64,000 nt of DNA from Daphnia carinata (taxonomy: Eukaryota > Arthropoda > Branchiopoda > Diplostraca > Daphniidae). The notes beneath the pieces were generated by a model. The model was not told the origin of the DNA, did not search any database, and saw nothing but the letters and a program-made list of their open reading frames with translations. The stretch covers positions 744,001-808,000 of the forward strand of contig NC_081339.1 in the NCBI RefSeq assembly GCF_022539665.2, written 5' to 3'. Shown one piece after another: positions 35,490 to 46,484 of this stretch (the stretch's first letter is position 1; each line of letters starts with the position of its first letter). A program made the position numbers and the translations under genes.

Positions 35490-36728
35490 TATCCTTGAGG
35501 TACGGCGTCAATTTTGCCTCAAGAGTCATCAACGTGGTACGGCTGTACAGCTCATGGGTGTACTTTGATTTTGAGAGCGTGGCTACAGCTCCGTGAAGGT
35601 GGTTTGCGAAAGTCTTGAGGCTGGCAGCATCTAAGCTCTTCAGTGGCGGGACCTGTTAAAGGTCGTCGAGGTACGTCTGATCCATGATCTCAGTACGACC
35701 GTAGACCGCGTCTAAACGTTCCCACACCACGGAGTACATTGTTCCGTCGGTAAGACATTCGTCGATTTCGTTTCGTACCTCTTCGGCTAGCAGCTCCTCC
35801 AACATAAAAAGAAGTACCGGAGAATCTTCGTACTCTTCATACAAGGCCTGGAATTTGGCCTTGAATCGCGCGTAATTCTTTGGGTTACCGTCAAACGGCT
35901 GGATCTTGAAATTTGGAGGTTGTAGACGACTGCAGCAGCTGCTATGAGAACGATTAACTTGACTGTGGGTGTGTGAACGTTCAGAGCGCTCATGTTCGTC
36001 GTGATCAGTAGGGTCGCAACTGGACGTCATCGTGGCCATCGCACCTCGCCGCAGGTCTCGTGGAGATTCATCGGCAACGACCAATCTTCTGCAATGTCGG
36101 ACTGCATCTTCCATCGTTCGGAGGGGTGACAGGGTGGAAACGTCTTGACGAGTTGGTAAGACTTGTGATCGCTCGGAAGGTCGTTGATCTTGAATCGTTC
36201 GGGGTTGAACTTTCATCACATCTACTTCCGTTCGAAGTCTTAGATTTTGGCGCTTAACTCCACCTTAACTGCGTAAATTTTCTGTTCCAAACCGTCCAAC
36301 GTTTGATGTGCTTCCCGGACTAACGTGTTGTTGGCCGCGATATCTTTGGACGTGACTCTTGAGCTGTCAATGAGTTTACTCAGCTGTTCGCTCATTATCC
36401 TTAACGCCTTATTGAGGGTTTCTGTGATGGAAGTTGTGTTTGCTTCCATCTGAGCCCTTTACGTTTCCATCTTCAATTCCAGCTTCAGCATCTGTGCTTC
36501 AGTCTCCAACTCCCCTTGGGTTGATTGTTGGAGAAGGCTGGCTGGTTTAACGTTGGTGCGCCTCTTTTCGGATAACGTGGTACTGCATGTGATGTCCGAG
36601 GCTGATGTCCCGATCGAGCTGAAGGATTGATTCGAGGGCGTAGCGGCTCGCGAATTTGATAATTTCGTCGTGATCCGTTTCTTGATCGTGATCCGTGGCA
36701 TAATACATAACTGACATAAGACACCCAC
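35490..36728 (-). pseudogene. Pao gag (DUF1759-like), several fragments
   Basis: Frames at 36,459-36,728, 36,240-36,449 and 35,656-36,219 together form gag. The first two are Ser/Thr-rich and coiled-coil-like (EQLSKLIDSSRVTSKDIAA). The third has PPNFKIQPFDGNPKNYARFK, the DUF1759 signature. Stops at 36,459 and 36,240 and at the 35,656 end divide what should be one frame. Confidence 0.8.
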
Positions 36729-36994
36729 TCGAAAAATATAATCCGGTTAGATCCCAGTCACGGGATTTTGTTTTGTGTTTTAGTTTGTCACGATAAGCTC
36801 CATAGAACTGGGTGATTGGCAATACAAATCGTTGATAATTTTTAGATTTTTCGTTGCCATTAAACATAAAACACAGGAATTAGAAATTTAGGAAACAGTG
36901 GTAAGAGAGACCGGAACTAACTTGGGCGGGGTCGGTTTTACCCTGTAGTATACCATGCCACTTACGCGAAATTCCGTTTATTTGAAAATAAATG

Positions 36995-37229
36995 TGTTGA
37001 AATATTAAATACTTGCTTGTCTTCAATCTCATTTTTTGTGTGTTTATGGTTGGTACACTCCTGTTGGACCAGTGTGGTACCACTGTTCAATGTTGTCGTC
37101 TGCTACTCTTTTTTTTAACTTCAGTCACAAAACGTGTGTGCTCTTTCAGTGAACTAGTTCCGAGCAAGTTTATTACAAAGAAGAAAGCCAAATCGACAAT
37201 ATCGTCTCAGCTTTGTATTCATTTCAACA
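36995..37229 (+). repeat. Copia 5' LTR
   Basis: 235 bp, TG..CA ends. Differs from the 3' LTR at three substitutions (A/G near position 7, C/G in CTTGTCTTC, T/G in CCAGTGTGG). Confidence 0.97.
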
Positions 37230-37243
37230 GGTTATGGGCCCAG
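37230..37243 (+). promoter_or_regulatory. Copia primer-binding site
   Basis: GGTTATGGGCCCAG directly follows the 5' LTR. It is complementary to the anticodon arm of initiator tRNA-Met (which contains GGGCCCATAACCC). Drosophila copia uses this internal tRNA priming. Confidence 0.9.
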
Positions 37244-37266
37244 ATAAAGTTCACTAAAAAGTAATC

Positions 37267-40200
37267 ATGTCTTTTCTATCATCTAAGGATTTTGTCTCAA
37301 TACCACGCTTCGACGGAAGCAATTTCAGTGTGTGGCATTTCCGTCTCAACATCCTTCTCGAACATCATAAGCTTCTTGACGTTGTAAAAGGTGCATCCAA
37401 ATGTCCAACATCACCTCCTGCAACTGTTGCAGAAATTTCAACTTGGAAAGAGCAGGATGTAGCAGCACGCCACATCCTTGTGTCAACCGTTGATGAAAGT
37501 GTTCAGCACACCCTTATCAACTGCACAACTGCCGCTGACATGTGGACAAGAATCACCACACAACATCAGAAGTCTTCAGCCGAAAGCATTTTTTTCTTGC
37601 AACAAGAATTTTTCCAGTACGAATATGTTGAGGGACATAACATTATGTCCCATGTTTCTGCCATCGAACATATAGCTATACAGCTCAAGGACGCGGGAGT
37701 GACTATGGATGACACTGCCATCATGGCTAAGATCATGCTGACACTTCCAGCCTCATACGATCATTTTCATTCAGCCTGGCACAATGTTCCTGCAGGGGAG
37801 AAAACTCTGGCCTCACTTACGAGCCGCTTGATCCAGGAAGAAACACTCAAAAAAGGTCGTGGAGCCTGTGTCGATACAAACAATTCGGCCCCCAATTCGG
37901 CCCACGAAACTCACGTCAGTCTGGCGGAACAAACACGTCATCGACGACCAGCCAAAAGGGAAAATGGGCCAATCATGTTTGTGAGCACTGTAAGAACAAA
38001 GGCCACTCAATTGCAGTTTGCAGAACCAAGAAAATGGATGATGCCATCGCCGCAGGCATAGCAACTGCTCTACAAAAACTGAAAGTAGGACCAGGGGCCA
38101 CTGGCCTTATCGCTACACAACCACCAGAAGAAAACAATTTGATTCAAGATCTTGAACCTGAGTTTGCCTTTTTTTCAAGCTCGACCAAGAACAGTTCATC
38201 AAACTGGTATGTCGACTCGGGAGCGACGATCCATATGACAGGTCAGACAATATTTTTCACAAACTATAAGACAATCGACCCAAGTCAGTGGCATGTACGA
38301 GGAATCGGCAATCATCAAGAGCACTTACAAGGAGTGGGCATGGGAGACATCAAGATTCAACTGGATGGAAACAACCGTTTCGCGTTACTGCGAGACGTGC
38401 TTTACGTGCCTAATCTAAAAGTGAACCTTTTTTCAGTTGGAGCTGCTGCAGACAACGGTTTTGAAACCCGTTTCAGTGCAACACGTGCTTGCATTTACCA
38501 AAAAGAGAAACTGATTGCAACTGGAACACGATTGAATCAAAAACTATAAAGCCTCGATTCAGTCGCGTTACTACCGAAGACCAGTATCCAATCGACGTTC
38601 GCTCTGGTCTCCGTCACGAAAAAGCCGTTTGAGATCTGGCATCGTAGATTTGTCCACGTCAACTCGGACACAATAAAAAGATTGATGACTGAGGAGCTGG
38701 TGCGCGGTCTAAGCGTTGAATCCCTCTCTTTCAAGAAACCATGCACTGGATGTGAACTGGGTAAGAACCATAGAATTCCCTTTCCAAAGTGTGGTCGTGA
38801 ACGAGCGTCAAAAATTGGTGGAATTGTACATTCAGATGTATGTGGTCCTATGGATCGTCCGTCCCCAGGAGGCTGCCTCTACTACGTCCTTTTCAAAGAC
38901 GATTTCAGCGGTTTCTGCGTCGTAAACTTCATGAAAAAGAAATCGGAAGTTCCAGCGCACTTCAAAAATTACCTACACAAACTGAAAAGCGATACTGGCC
39001 AAGATGTCAAGGTATTAAGAAGTGATAACGGAGGAGAATACTTCAGTGACGAGTTCCAACTCTATCTAACAAAAAAAAATATTCTTCACCAGACAAGTGT
39101 GGCCCGTACTCCCCAGCAGAATGGAGTGGCAGAGAGAGCAAACCGAACCATCATGGAAGCCGCCAGAAGTATCATCCACGAACAGTCAGTCTCTAAGGAA
39201 CTCTGGGCGGAGGCCGTTAACTGCTGTGTGTACGTGCTGAACCGAACAGCTGGATCAACCATCAACACGACGCCCTATGAAATATGGTACGGTAAAAGAC
39301 ACCATGTTGATCACTTGAGAGTGTTTGGATCAACTGCATTTGTCCATGTCCCAAAAGAAGAACGAAAAAAGCTTGACCCTAAAGCAGATCGTTGTATTTT
39401 TGTTGGTTATAGCGAAACGCAGAAAGCCTGGAGATTTTGGAACCAGAGTACTCGACAAATAAAAGTCAGCCGAGACGCGACGATTTACGAAAAAGAGGGT
39501 ACTTCTGACACCGCTGATGAAATCGTCATCACTGCCCCGTCAAAACCTATTTTGACTGAAATGAACGAAACTGATGAAGTCCAAGAAGAACCTACGGATG
39601 CAAGTGATCAACAAGAAGTGACAACTGCGCCGATGCCTGTTAATGTTGGGATCCAACGTCCACAGCGAGAGAAAAGGGCGCCAAATTGGATTCAGAGTGG
39701 AGATTTTGTGATGGGTGATAGCGACGATCTCGATCCCATGGACGCACTACTCTCAAGCACCGACGCATTGCAATGTGGCACCGAAGACATTGAAGAACCG
39801 AAATCCTACAAAGCTGTTCTAACGTCTCCTGAGGCCCAGCAATGGAAACAGGCGATGGAAAAAGAGTACCAATCGCTGGTGAAGAATGGAACCTGGTCAC
39901 TCGTAAATCGACCTGCGGATCGAACAATCGCGAGAAGCGGCTGGGTCTTCAAAAGGAAATTCAATCCCCTTGAATCCATTCCCACTTTCAAAGCACGACT
40001 CGTCGCAAAAGGTTACTCGCAGGTGCCCGGACGTGACTACTTTGAAACTTTTTCCCCGGTTGCCAAGCACAACTCAATCCGCGCTGTTTTGGGAATAGTC
40101 GCTGCGCTAGACCTGGATGTCAAACACATAGATGCGACGAACGCGTTTCTTAATGGAACATTAGAAGAGGAGATATATATGCAGCAACCAGAGGGTTTCA

Positions 40201-41348
40201 TAAATCCTGGAGAAGAGAATCTCGTGTGTCGACTTCACAAAAGCCTCTATGGCCTAAAGCAGGCATCAAGGACCTGGAATGATGTTGTCACTTCCTGTAT
40301 GCTGGATTACGGTTTCACGCAAAGCACGTGCGATCCATGCGTTTTTGTGCTGGAGAAGAAAGAGTCGTACACAGTAGCCGCTTTCTGGGTTGACGATGGT
40401 TTGTTAGCAAGTAACAAGCCAAGTCAACTCGACGATGTCATTCAGCACGTCAAAACCCGTTTTGAAGTCACCTCAAGAAAGCTGAAGTATTTTGTGGGAC
40501 TGAAAATTACTCGCAACCGCTCGAAACATCAACTCACAGTTGCGCAACCACTTTACTTTCAACAGATGTTGAAAACATTCAACATGGCAGAGTGTGATCC
40601 AAAGTGTGTTCCAGCGGATCCAAATACCATCTTAAGTAAGTCGATGTCGCCAACTTCCCAACGAGAAAAGTTCGAGATGGAAAAGGTACCGTATCGAGAG
40701 GCAGTGGGGGCTCTGCTGTATGCTGCAATAACAACACGCCCAGATATCGCTTACGCAGTTGGACAAGTCTCGCAATTTCTCGAGAAACCTGGTCGAGCAC
40801 ACTGGAAAGCAGTCAAGTGGATTATGGCTTACATCAAAGGGACCGTCGATTATGGTATTGTTTTCGAAGGAGACAACGCGGAGCTTTTGGCCTACAGTGA
40901 CGCCGACTTTGCCAGGTGTACCGACACCCGCCGTTCCGTCACTGGATGTTTCCTCCAACTTAATGGACCACTGGGGTGGTGCAGTCGTCGCCAAGGAAAT
41001 GTGACCACGTCCACTGCAGAAGCCGAGTACACTGCTGCATTTGAAGCCTCAAAAGAAGCTGTTTGGATGAAGGGCTTCCTCAACGATGTCGGAGTGCCGC
41101 AAGAAAAGCCTACTATTCTTTTCTGCGACAACCAGTCGGCAATAAAACTCTCTCTTAATCCTGAATCACATAGAAGAACTAAGCATTTTGATGTAAAGCT
41201 CCATTACCTCAGAGAGAAACAACGCCGTCAAGTTATCGCCACTACATACATCAGCACCGACAAACAATTGGCAGATTTCTTCACCAAACCACTCCCCGGT
41301 CACAGATTTAGGATGCTACGTGAAGCAATCGGAGTGAAGAAGATTTGA
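37267..41348 (+). pseudogene. Copia gag-pol (one frameshift, one stop)
   Basis: Gag begins with ATG at 37,267 (Phe/Trp-rich start like other Copia gags). The zinc knuckle CEHCKNKGHSIAVC (about 37,977-38,020) lies in another frame, so a frameshift occurs near the short AATTCGGCCC duplication at 37,880-37,910. Protease WYVDSGATIHMTG follows. A TAA at 38,547-38,549 interrupts the frame just before the WHRRFVH pre-integrase block. From there it is open to TGA at 41,346-41,348. Integrase has HSDVCGP, RSDNGGEYF and NGVAERANR. RT has FWVDDGLL. RNase H has AYSDADFA, STAEAEY and CDNQSAIKL. All catalytic residues seen are intact. The two lesions would block a complete polyprotein. Confidence 0.95.
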
Positions 41349-41374
41349 ATTCTTTTTGTTGTGAAATATCGATT

Positions 41375-41383
41375 GAGGGGGAG
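41375..41383 (+). promoter_or_regulatory. Copia polypurine tract
   Basis: GAGGGGGAG immediately precedes the 3' LTR, as expected for the plus-strand primer. Confidence 0.9.
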
Positions 41384-41618
41384 TGTTGAAGTATTAAATA
41401 CTTGCTTGTGTTCAATCTCATTTTTTGTGTGTTTATGGTTGGTACACTCCTGTTGGACCAGGGTGGTACCACTGTTCAATGTTGTCGTCTGCTACTCTTT
41501 TTTTTAACTTCAGTCACAAAACGTGTGTGCTCTTTCAGTGAACTAGTTCCGAGCAAGTTTATTACAAAGAAGAAAGCCAAATCGACAATATCGTCTCAGC
41601 TTTGTATTCATTTCAACA
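41384..41618 (+). repeat. Copia 3' LTR
   Basis: 235 bp, 98.7% identical to the 5' LTR. It contains the same pyrimidine-rich and GAACTAGTTCC segments. Confidence 0.97.
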
Positions 41619-42677
41619 AAATGTTGGACGTTTCCGCAACCTCCTTAATTTTGATGATGTCAGTTTTTTAGAATTTATAACCATTTTGATTCAACAGTGA
41701 GCTTAGACCGAATCGGCGTCACTTTTTACAGGCACCTGTCCCACTTTGGACGGGGTCAAAAGAGGTAAAACGAGGTGTATTAACATTTATTTTATTTCTG
41801 CTTTTTGCCGTAAAAGTAGCAAAATACTAAAACGAAGTCTTCATAAGATATTACCTGAAATAAAAATTTTTATCATGCCCAAAATATATTATTTTGCTGT
41901 TAGAGAAGACAGGGGAGGAAGTGGAGCCAACACATTATCTATAATTTGGTTATTTAAATTTCTTAATTGATTTCCTTGATTATTTATTTGTAATTTCAGC
42001 TATGTCAGCTGACGAAAGTTTGAAAATGTGATAACTTATGAAAAACATGGAATTCAAATTTAAACAATACAGAAAGATGTTAAATTGTTTTACAAAATAA
42101 AATGCTTTTTGATTTACGATATAAACATCTTAATCAGCATTATCTGTCTGATAAATGTTCCGTTAAATTGAATTATTTCAAATTTTCGAGCTTTGACTTG
42201 CCCCACCCATGCAGGCCCATTTCGTGTCCAAAATAACACATGCCGTTTGAACAACTTTGACCCCAATAACAATTTTCACAGATAAAGTGATGTGTTTATA
42301 GTTGAAGGAGTAAAATTATTTTGCCATTCAAATATTATTAGGAAATCTCTGGTCTACTTACTTCCGATATCTGTAAAGGAATAATTATAAAAAATCATAA
42401 GAAAAAATTACCGATAAAGACTTCTTATCATTTTTATAATTTGTTAAATAACTCTATAAATAATTTAGACACGAGACTCAAGTTTCTACACAATTTGTAA
42501 AAACCTATTTCGAATAAAATGTGTAAATATTATTTTTTTATTATGATTACTTATATTTTTCGCGGCACTGTACAAATCGGTACAGTGTCCAAGATGGGTC
42601 TGGTCTCCCTTATTTACTTCAATACACAAAAAATTAAGAAAGGAACTATAATAATGGACATAGAATTAAATATATTC

Positions 42678-44760
42678 CTATGCATTTTTGTGAAGAAATA
42701 AAGGCATATTGACATTATTTGGGTTTAAGTGGTTTCTAATCACAAAGCTTAGTTCTCAAGCACTAGAAAACAGTTCTTCAAATGGCACAGATGTAGGAAG
42801 AATGTATTAAAATTTAATCGCAACTTTGGAAGAGGAAGCAGCGCATTTCGGTTTTTTCATTCTTCCAAATTCCAAGGAGTCAACAGCGAGGAACAGTAGA
42901 GGCAAATCGTTGTACTCTACAACACAAATGATTTCATTTCGCTTTTTTGCTTGGTCACTCTCCTTGTTAGTTGGCGTTTGATACAGTCATGGCGTTATCA
43001 TGATCGTTCCCAATACCAATCGAGTTTTTTGTTGTTTTTGAACTGGTTGCCACCGGTGTTTCAACTGTAAGCGTACTTTTTTTAGTAGAATCAATTTGGT
43101 GTTTCGTCTGCTTTTCAGCTTCCTCCGAAACTCTTGGGAAAGGGGAAGGTCAGCTTCTTGGATGTAAAGAAAATTTACGGTAATTAGATTTTGATACCAG
43201 TTACTGTGAAAAACTACAGTATTACCTCGGATCCAAAAAGTTAGTAATAAGATGAGTTGTTGGATATTATATAGTAATAGTGAAACGAATGTTCAGCCCA
43301 CTTAAAAGATCTTCTTTGAGCTGTGTAAGAGACGAGATGTAGATTTCTGCCTCCCTCCGATTCAAGAAATACACTACCAATTGAATCGAAGGAATAACCC
43401 TCGAAAACCGACAGATAATGTTGGGATGGAAGGTTACGGTCACTTCGTTAGGTAGCTGCAACATTTCGGTGGCTGAGACAAGAGTTTTCCACTCATATTT
43501 CTGTACGTTCAGATCTGAACGATCAATGGCCGAGGGTGAGAGAGAATTTTTTACATACTCCTTAAGCTCGACGAAACTAGCAACCATTGTCAGCGTCGAG
43601 TTCCAGCTAGTGACTACGTTTTGAGCCAAAACCTTACCCGTTCGGTTTCTGCATAACAATTCTAACTTAGACGTGGCTTTAAACACTTTTATGAAAGAAA
43701 GCCACGATGGCGTTTGACCATGATAAAATTGAAGAAAGTTGATGATTTCTTTCAATAGAGCCCTTGACTACAAGACTTGACAAATTAAACGTTACTTACT
43801 AGAGAATTAAGGAAAGAATTTCAAATGAGCCTTACTTATCCTTGTCAACAATTTTCCCATCGACAGTAATCTTTTTCAATCAGGTGGCTAAGTTCTTTGA
43901 AGTGTAGCATTCTTGGTGGTGTTCTGTTGCCAAAACGCGACAGAAGATTGTCATCAAAGAGTTGGTGAAATGCACCGTCGCATTAACGTATTTGCGATTG
44001 TTCCGGCACGTCCAGGAATCTGTAGTGAGCGAAACTCACTCTACAGGCATAACTCATAGATAAGCTTGTTGGCGGCTACCCTGTACATTTTTTAAAGATA
44101 GTTTTGAGTGTTGGTGCTACGTGACGGTAGACTTACTAGCAGATCAATTGCCATAACGAAAGCGTTGAAATGGACATGATTAACGGTAGAGAGGCAATGT
44201 CTCACAATGCTAATCCGATCACAATAAAGAGCAATAGCTCACGTGCAATATAGGCCATTGTATTAGTCCTGCTTGGATAAGGATTATCTCTGCCCTTACT
44301 AGAAATGCAATAAATGAAACCAAAGAGAAAAAGAGCTAATAAGGGGCAATACTTACCAGTCGAAGTTGATATCGACGTTCCCGAACTACATGAAGCAGAT
44401 TAACTTTCTATACTATCTTGGGCACTTAATCGACTCATTCGGCACAACAGTTTCATCGGCAATGCCATCTGTTGCGGTAGATTCATTTTCAAAATACTAT
44501 TGTATTAATTTATATTGAAGTACGAATTTTAGTCATAAAACAGAAACATTTTACCCAAAGTATCTTCGTCGGGGTTGTGGTCCTCTAACGATCTTCTTGG
44601 TCTTGCTCTTCGCTACCGTTTTTGGCTGTGCCTTATTATTTTTGACCGCACAATGATATAGAGATCATTATGGTGCGTTTAGAGATTCCTCATCATGTTC
44701 GATGTGCTTCCATTAAACGGCATCTAAGTGGGACAATCAAACATTGGCAAATTTTGTGAT
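42678..44760 (-). pseudogene. hAT transposase relic (same family as at 955-1080)
   Basis: The C-terminus ends at a stop at 42,678-42,680 and reads PTSVPFEELFSSA, then IRNHLNPNNVNMPLFLHKN, the hATC domain. The frame at 43,267-43,755 (162 codons) contains VVTSWNSTLTMVASFVELKE and YEWKTLVSATEML, matching the hAT RNase H-like domain before the dimerisation region. Possible N-terminal remnants continue to about 44,760 (a W-x-H-I-E-H group resembling a BED finger). Multiple stops and frame changes; inactive. Confidence 0.8.
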
Positions 44761-44799
44761 CTAAGGATCTGATTTTTTCAAAATAAGTCCACACAGAAC

Positions 44800-45440
44800 T
44801 ACGAATTCGTCTTGCATTTCAGACCTCTGTTGATATGATATGAGGTGTGAAAAGCCATTATTAATGAATAACGTAAAAATTCTATATGACGTACGATAAG
44901 GTTAATTGTTTAACGAAACAAATGTGTAATTAACTTGCCTCGATGAACGTGCTAGGAAGATGTGATTCACAATATGAAACTCAAAAGGTACGAATTGTTT
45001 GCCGTGTTTCACCTACGATGCCGTCTATGATCCACACGGCCAAAGAATTAATTTATTAAACAGAATATCATTAAACGGTTGTATTTGAAGGTAATTTTCA
45101 AATGTTGTGAGGTTTGGTACCTACGAAAAATATTCCCAGGCTCCATAAAAGAAGCAACTTTAAGACAATTTTAGGTCTTATTGGGCAAACTGTATCTATC
45201 CTCATCCACAAAAGTTTACTATTTTACTGACTGAGTGGCGTGTGTTTCACGTTCAAGTGTTTCACAAAAAGCACAGATTTGTGGATATAATAAAGTTCTT
45301 GCAATGAAAAGTGTCCGAAGTCGTATCTTTACCATGAAAAGAAGTATCAAAATGTACTTTTTTCGCGCATTCAGTAATTTTGATTTAGCACTTACATAGT
45401 ATAACATAAAGAATTCAAGAACCTCAAATTTTAAATTCGA
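44800..45440. other. No gene recognised
   Basis: AT-rich with short frames only. Confidence 0.4.
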
Positions 45441-45445
45441 GAAGG

Positions 45446-45935
45446 TGTGATGAGGCTAACTCCTCAGCCAACACCGTTAGCTGTCAATCACTGGTACCCC
45501 CACTGCACGTCAACCAGAGAGGACAATTCCAATCCCAGGTCACCCAAAGGCACCCCAGCATCAACCCACCATCACGTGATCCATTAGAGAAAGTCTACAG
45601 CCACGTAAACTGCCACATCCACAATTCAGGTCCACCATACACGCACCCGCGTCGCCTATAAAAGCCCGGAGCCGTCGCTGCCTAAGGAAGGAGTTAACAC
45701 CATGACTACCCAATTGTACTGTTTCGTGCCTGACAAGTTAATACACCAGTTAATCTAAAATGTGCATCTAGTTGCTGTAGTTATCCTTAAAGTACGCACA
45801 TGACTAAGGATTCTATTAGCAATAGGTTTGCAACGTATTGCTTAGCCTTATAGACGGTGACCGTTTTGATTTTTATAGTGCAATGTGTATCTCTTTAACA
45901 ATATTATTATTATTTGTATTGCACACTTGTATGCT
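45446..45935 (+). repeat. Candidate solo LTR with TATA box
   Basis: The block is GC-richer than its surroundings, begins TGTGATGAGG and contains CGCCTATAAAAGCCCGGAGC (TATA at 45,657-45,664), a typical LTR core promoter. GAAGG occurs directly before the start (45,441-45,445) and again at 45,936-45,940, compatible with a 5-bp duplication. The right end is not the canonical CA, so the boundary is uncertain. No coding region is attached. Confidence 0.5.
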
Positions 45936-46054
45936 GAAGGAATAGCACCGTGGATTAGTTCTGCATTCAAGCATTGTGGCACTAGAGTTCAAATTCGTTA
46001 CTTAGTTAGGTCAATTTTTTTAACGACGTTAAAATAGCATAAGAACCTACTTAA

Positions 46055-46484
46055 AGGGTTTTGTGAACCGTTTAAGGAATGAGTAAACACCATCGATATT
46101 TTAAAAAGGAAAATGGATATAAGCCGACGCCTATGGGATTGGAGGCTCATCGTTCCAATTGGAACAATTTTAGAAATTGGGCCAACGTCTTGAAAAAATA
46201 GAACTGACCTATAATATTTAAAATGTTAGTTCTATTTCTCCCAGTCCTATTATACCGCCAATCCCAATAAAAGATGAAGTTTTTGAAATTGAATATACGA
46301 TCCCCAATATTCCGTTGTCGTTCAATAATCATTTTGTTTTAATTACATTCAAATGCTATTACATGAAGCCGCTAGGTATATCGAAAACATATGTCACACA
46401 AATTTTTCATCATGGGAGGTTCTAGGTACCACCTATCCATATCCTTTTTTAAAAAACCGATGGCGTTAACTCATTACTTAAATG
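46055..46484. repeat. Short foldback copy of the AGTCCTATTTCTCC repeat
   Basis: The left arm (46,055-46,270) has TTTTGTGAACCGTTTAAG, GGATATAAGCCGACGCC and AGTTCTATTTCTCC. The right arm (46,430-46,484) is the mirror: ATCCATATCC ... CGTTAACTCATTACTTAAATG. The right arm stops exactly where a hAT element begins (46,485), so the expected GGTTCAC end is displaced. Confidence 0.65.

Larger units (their letters stand above)
30926..36890 (-). mobile_element. BEL/Pao LTR retrotransposon, full coding complement but degenerate
   Basis: The minus strand carries, in order, gag, zinc knuckles, protease, RT, RNase H and integrase of the Pao class, interrupted by stops and frameshifts. LTRs were not identified: the 3' side is interrupted by the hAT at 29,648-30,891 and the 5' side abuts the inverted-repeat element at 36,904. 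Individual domains are listed separately. Confidence 0.92.
36995..41618 (+). mobile_element. Full-length Copia LTR retrotransposon
   Basis: 235-bp LTRs at both ends begin TGTTGAA and end TTTCAACA, and identical AAATG duplications flank them (36,990-36,994 and 41,619-41,623). A primer-binding site and polypurine tract are present, and a single gag-pol region follows Ty1/copia order (gag, protease, integrase, RT, RNase H). The LTRs differ at only three of 235 positions, so insertion was recent. Confidence 0.98.
36904..42610. mobile_element. TA-flanked inverted-repeat element (copy 1), split by Copia
   Basis: The left terminus AGAGAGACCGGAACTAACTTGG and the right terminus (reverse complement) AGGGAGACCAGACCCATCTTGG match at most positions. 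Each is flanked by TA (36,902-36,903 and 42,611-42,612). Removing the Copia leaves about 1.08 kb. The two halves, 36,904-36,994 and 41,624-42,400, align collinearly with the uninterrupted copy at 53,829-54,540. Non-autonomous and probably Tc1/mariner-type given the TA. Confidence 0.8.

Noticed and set aside
36904-36994. Sequence before the Copia as the Pao 5' LTR
   Set aside because: It aligns with the inverted-repeat element copy at 53.8 kb and carries that element's terminus, so it is not Pao LTR.
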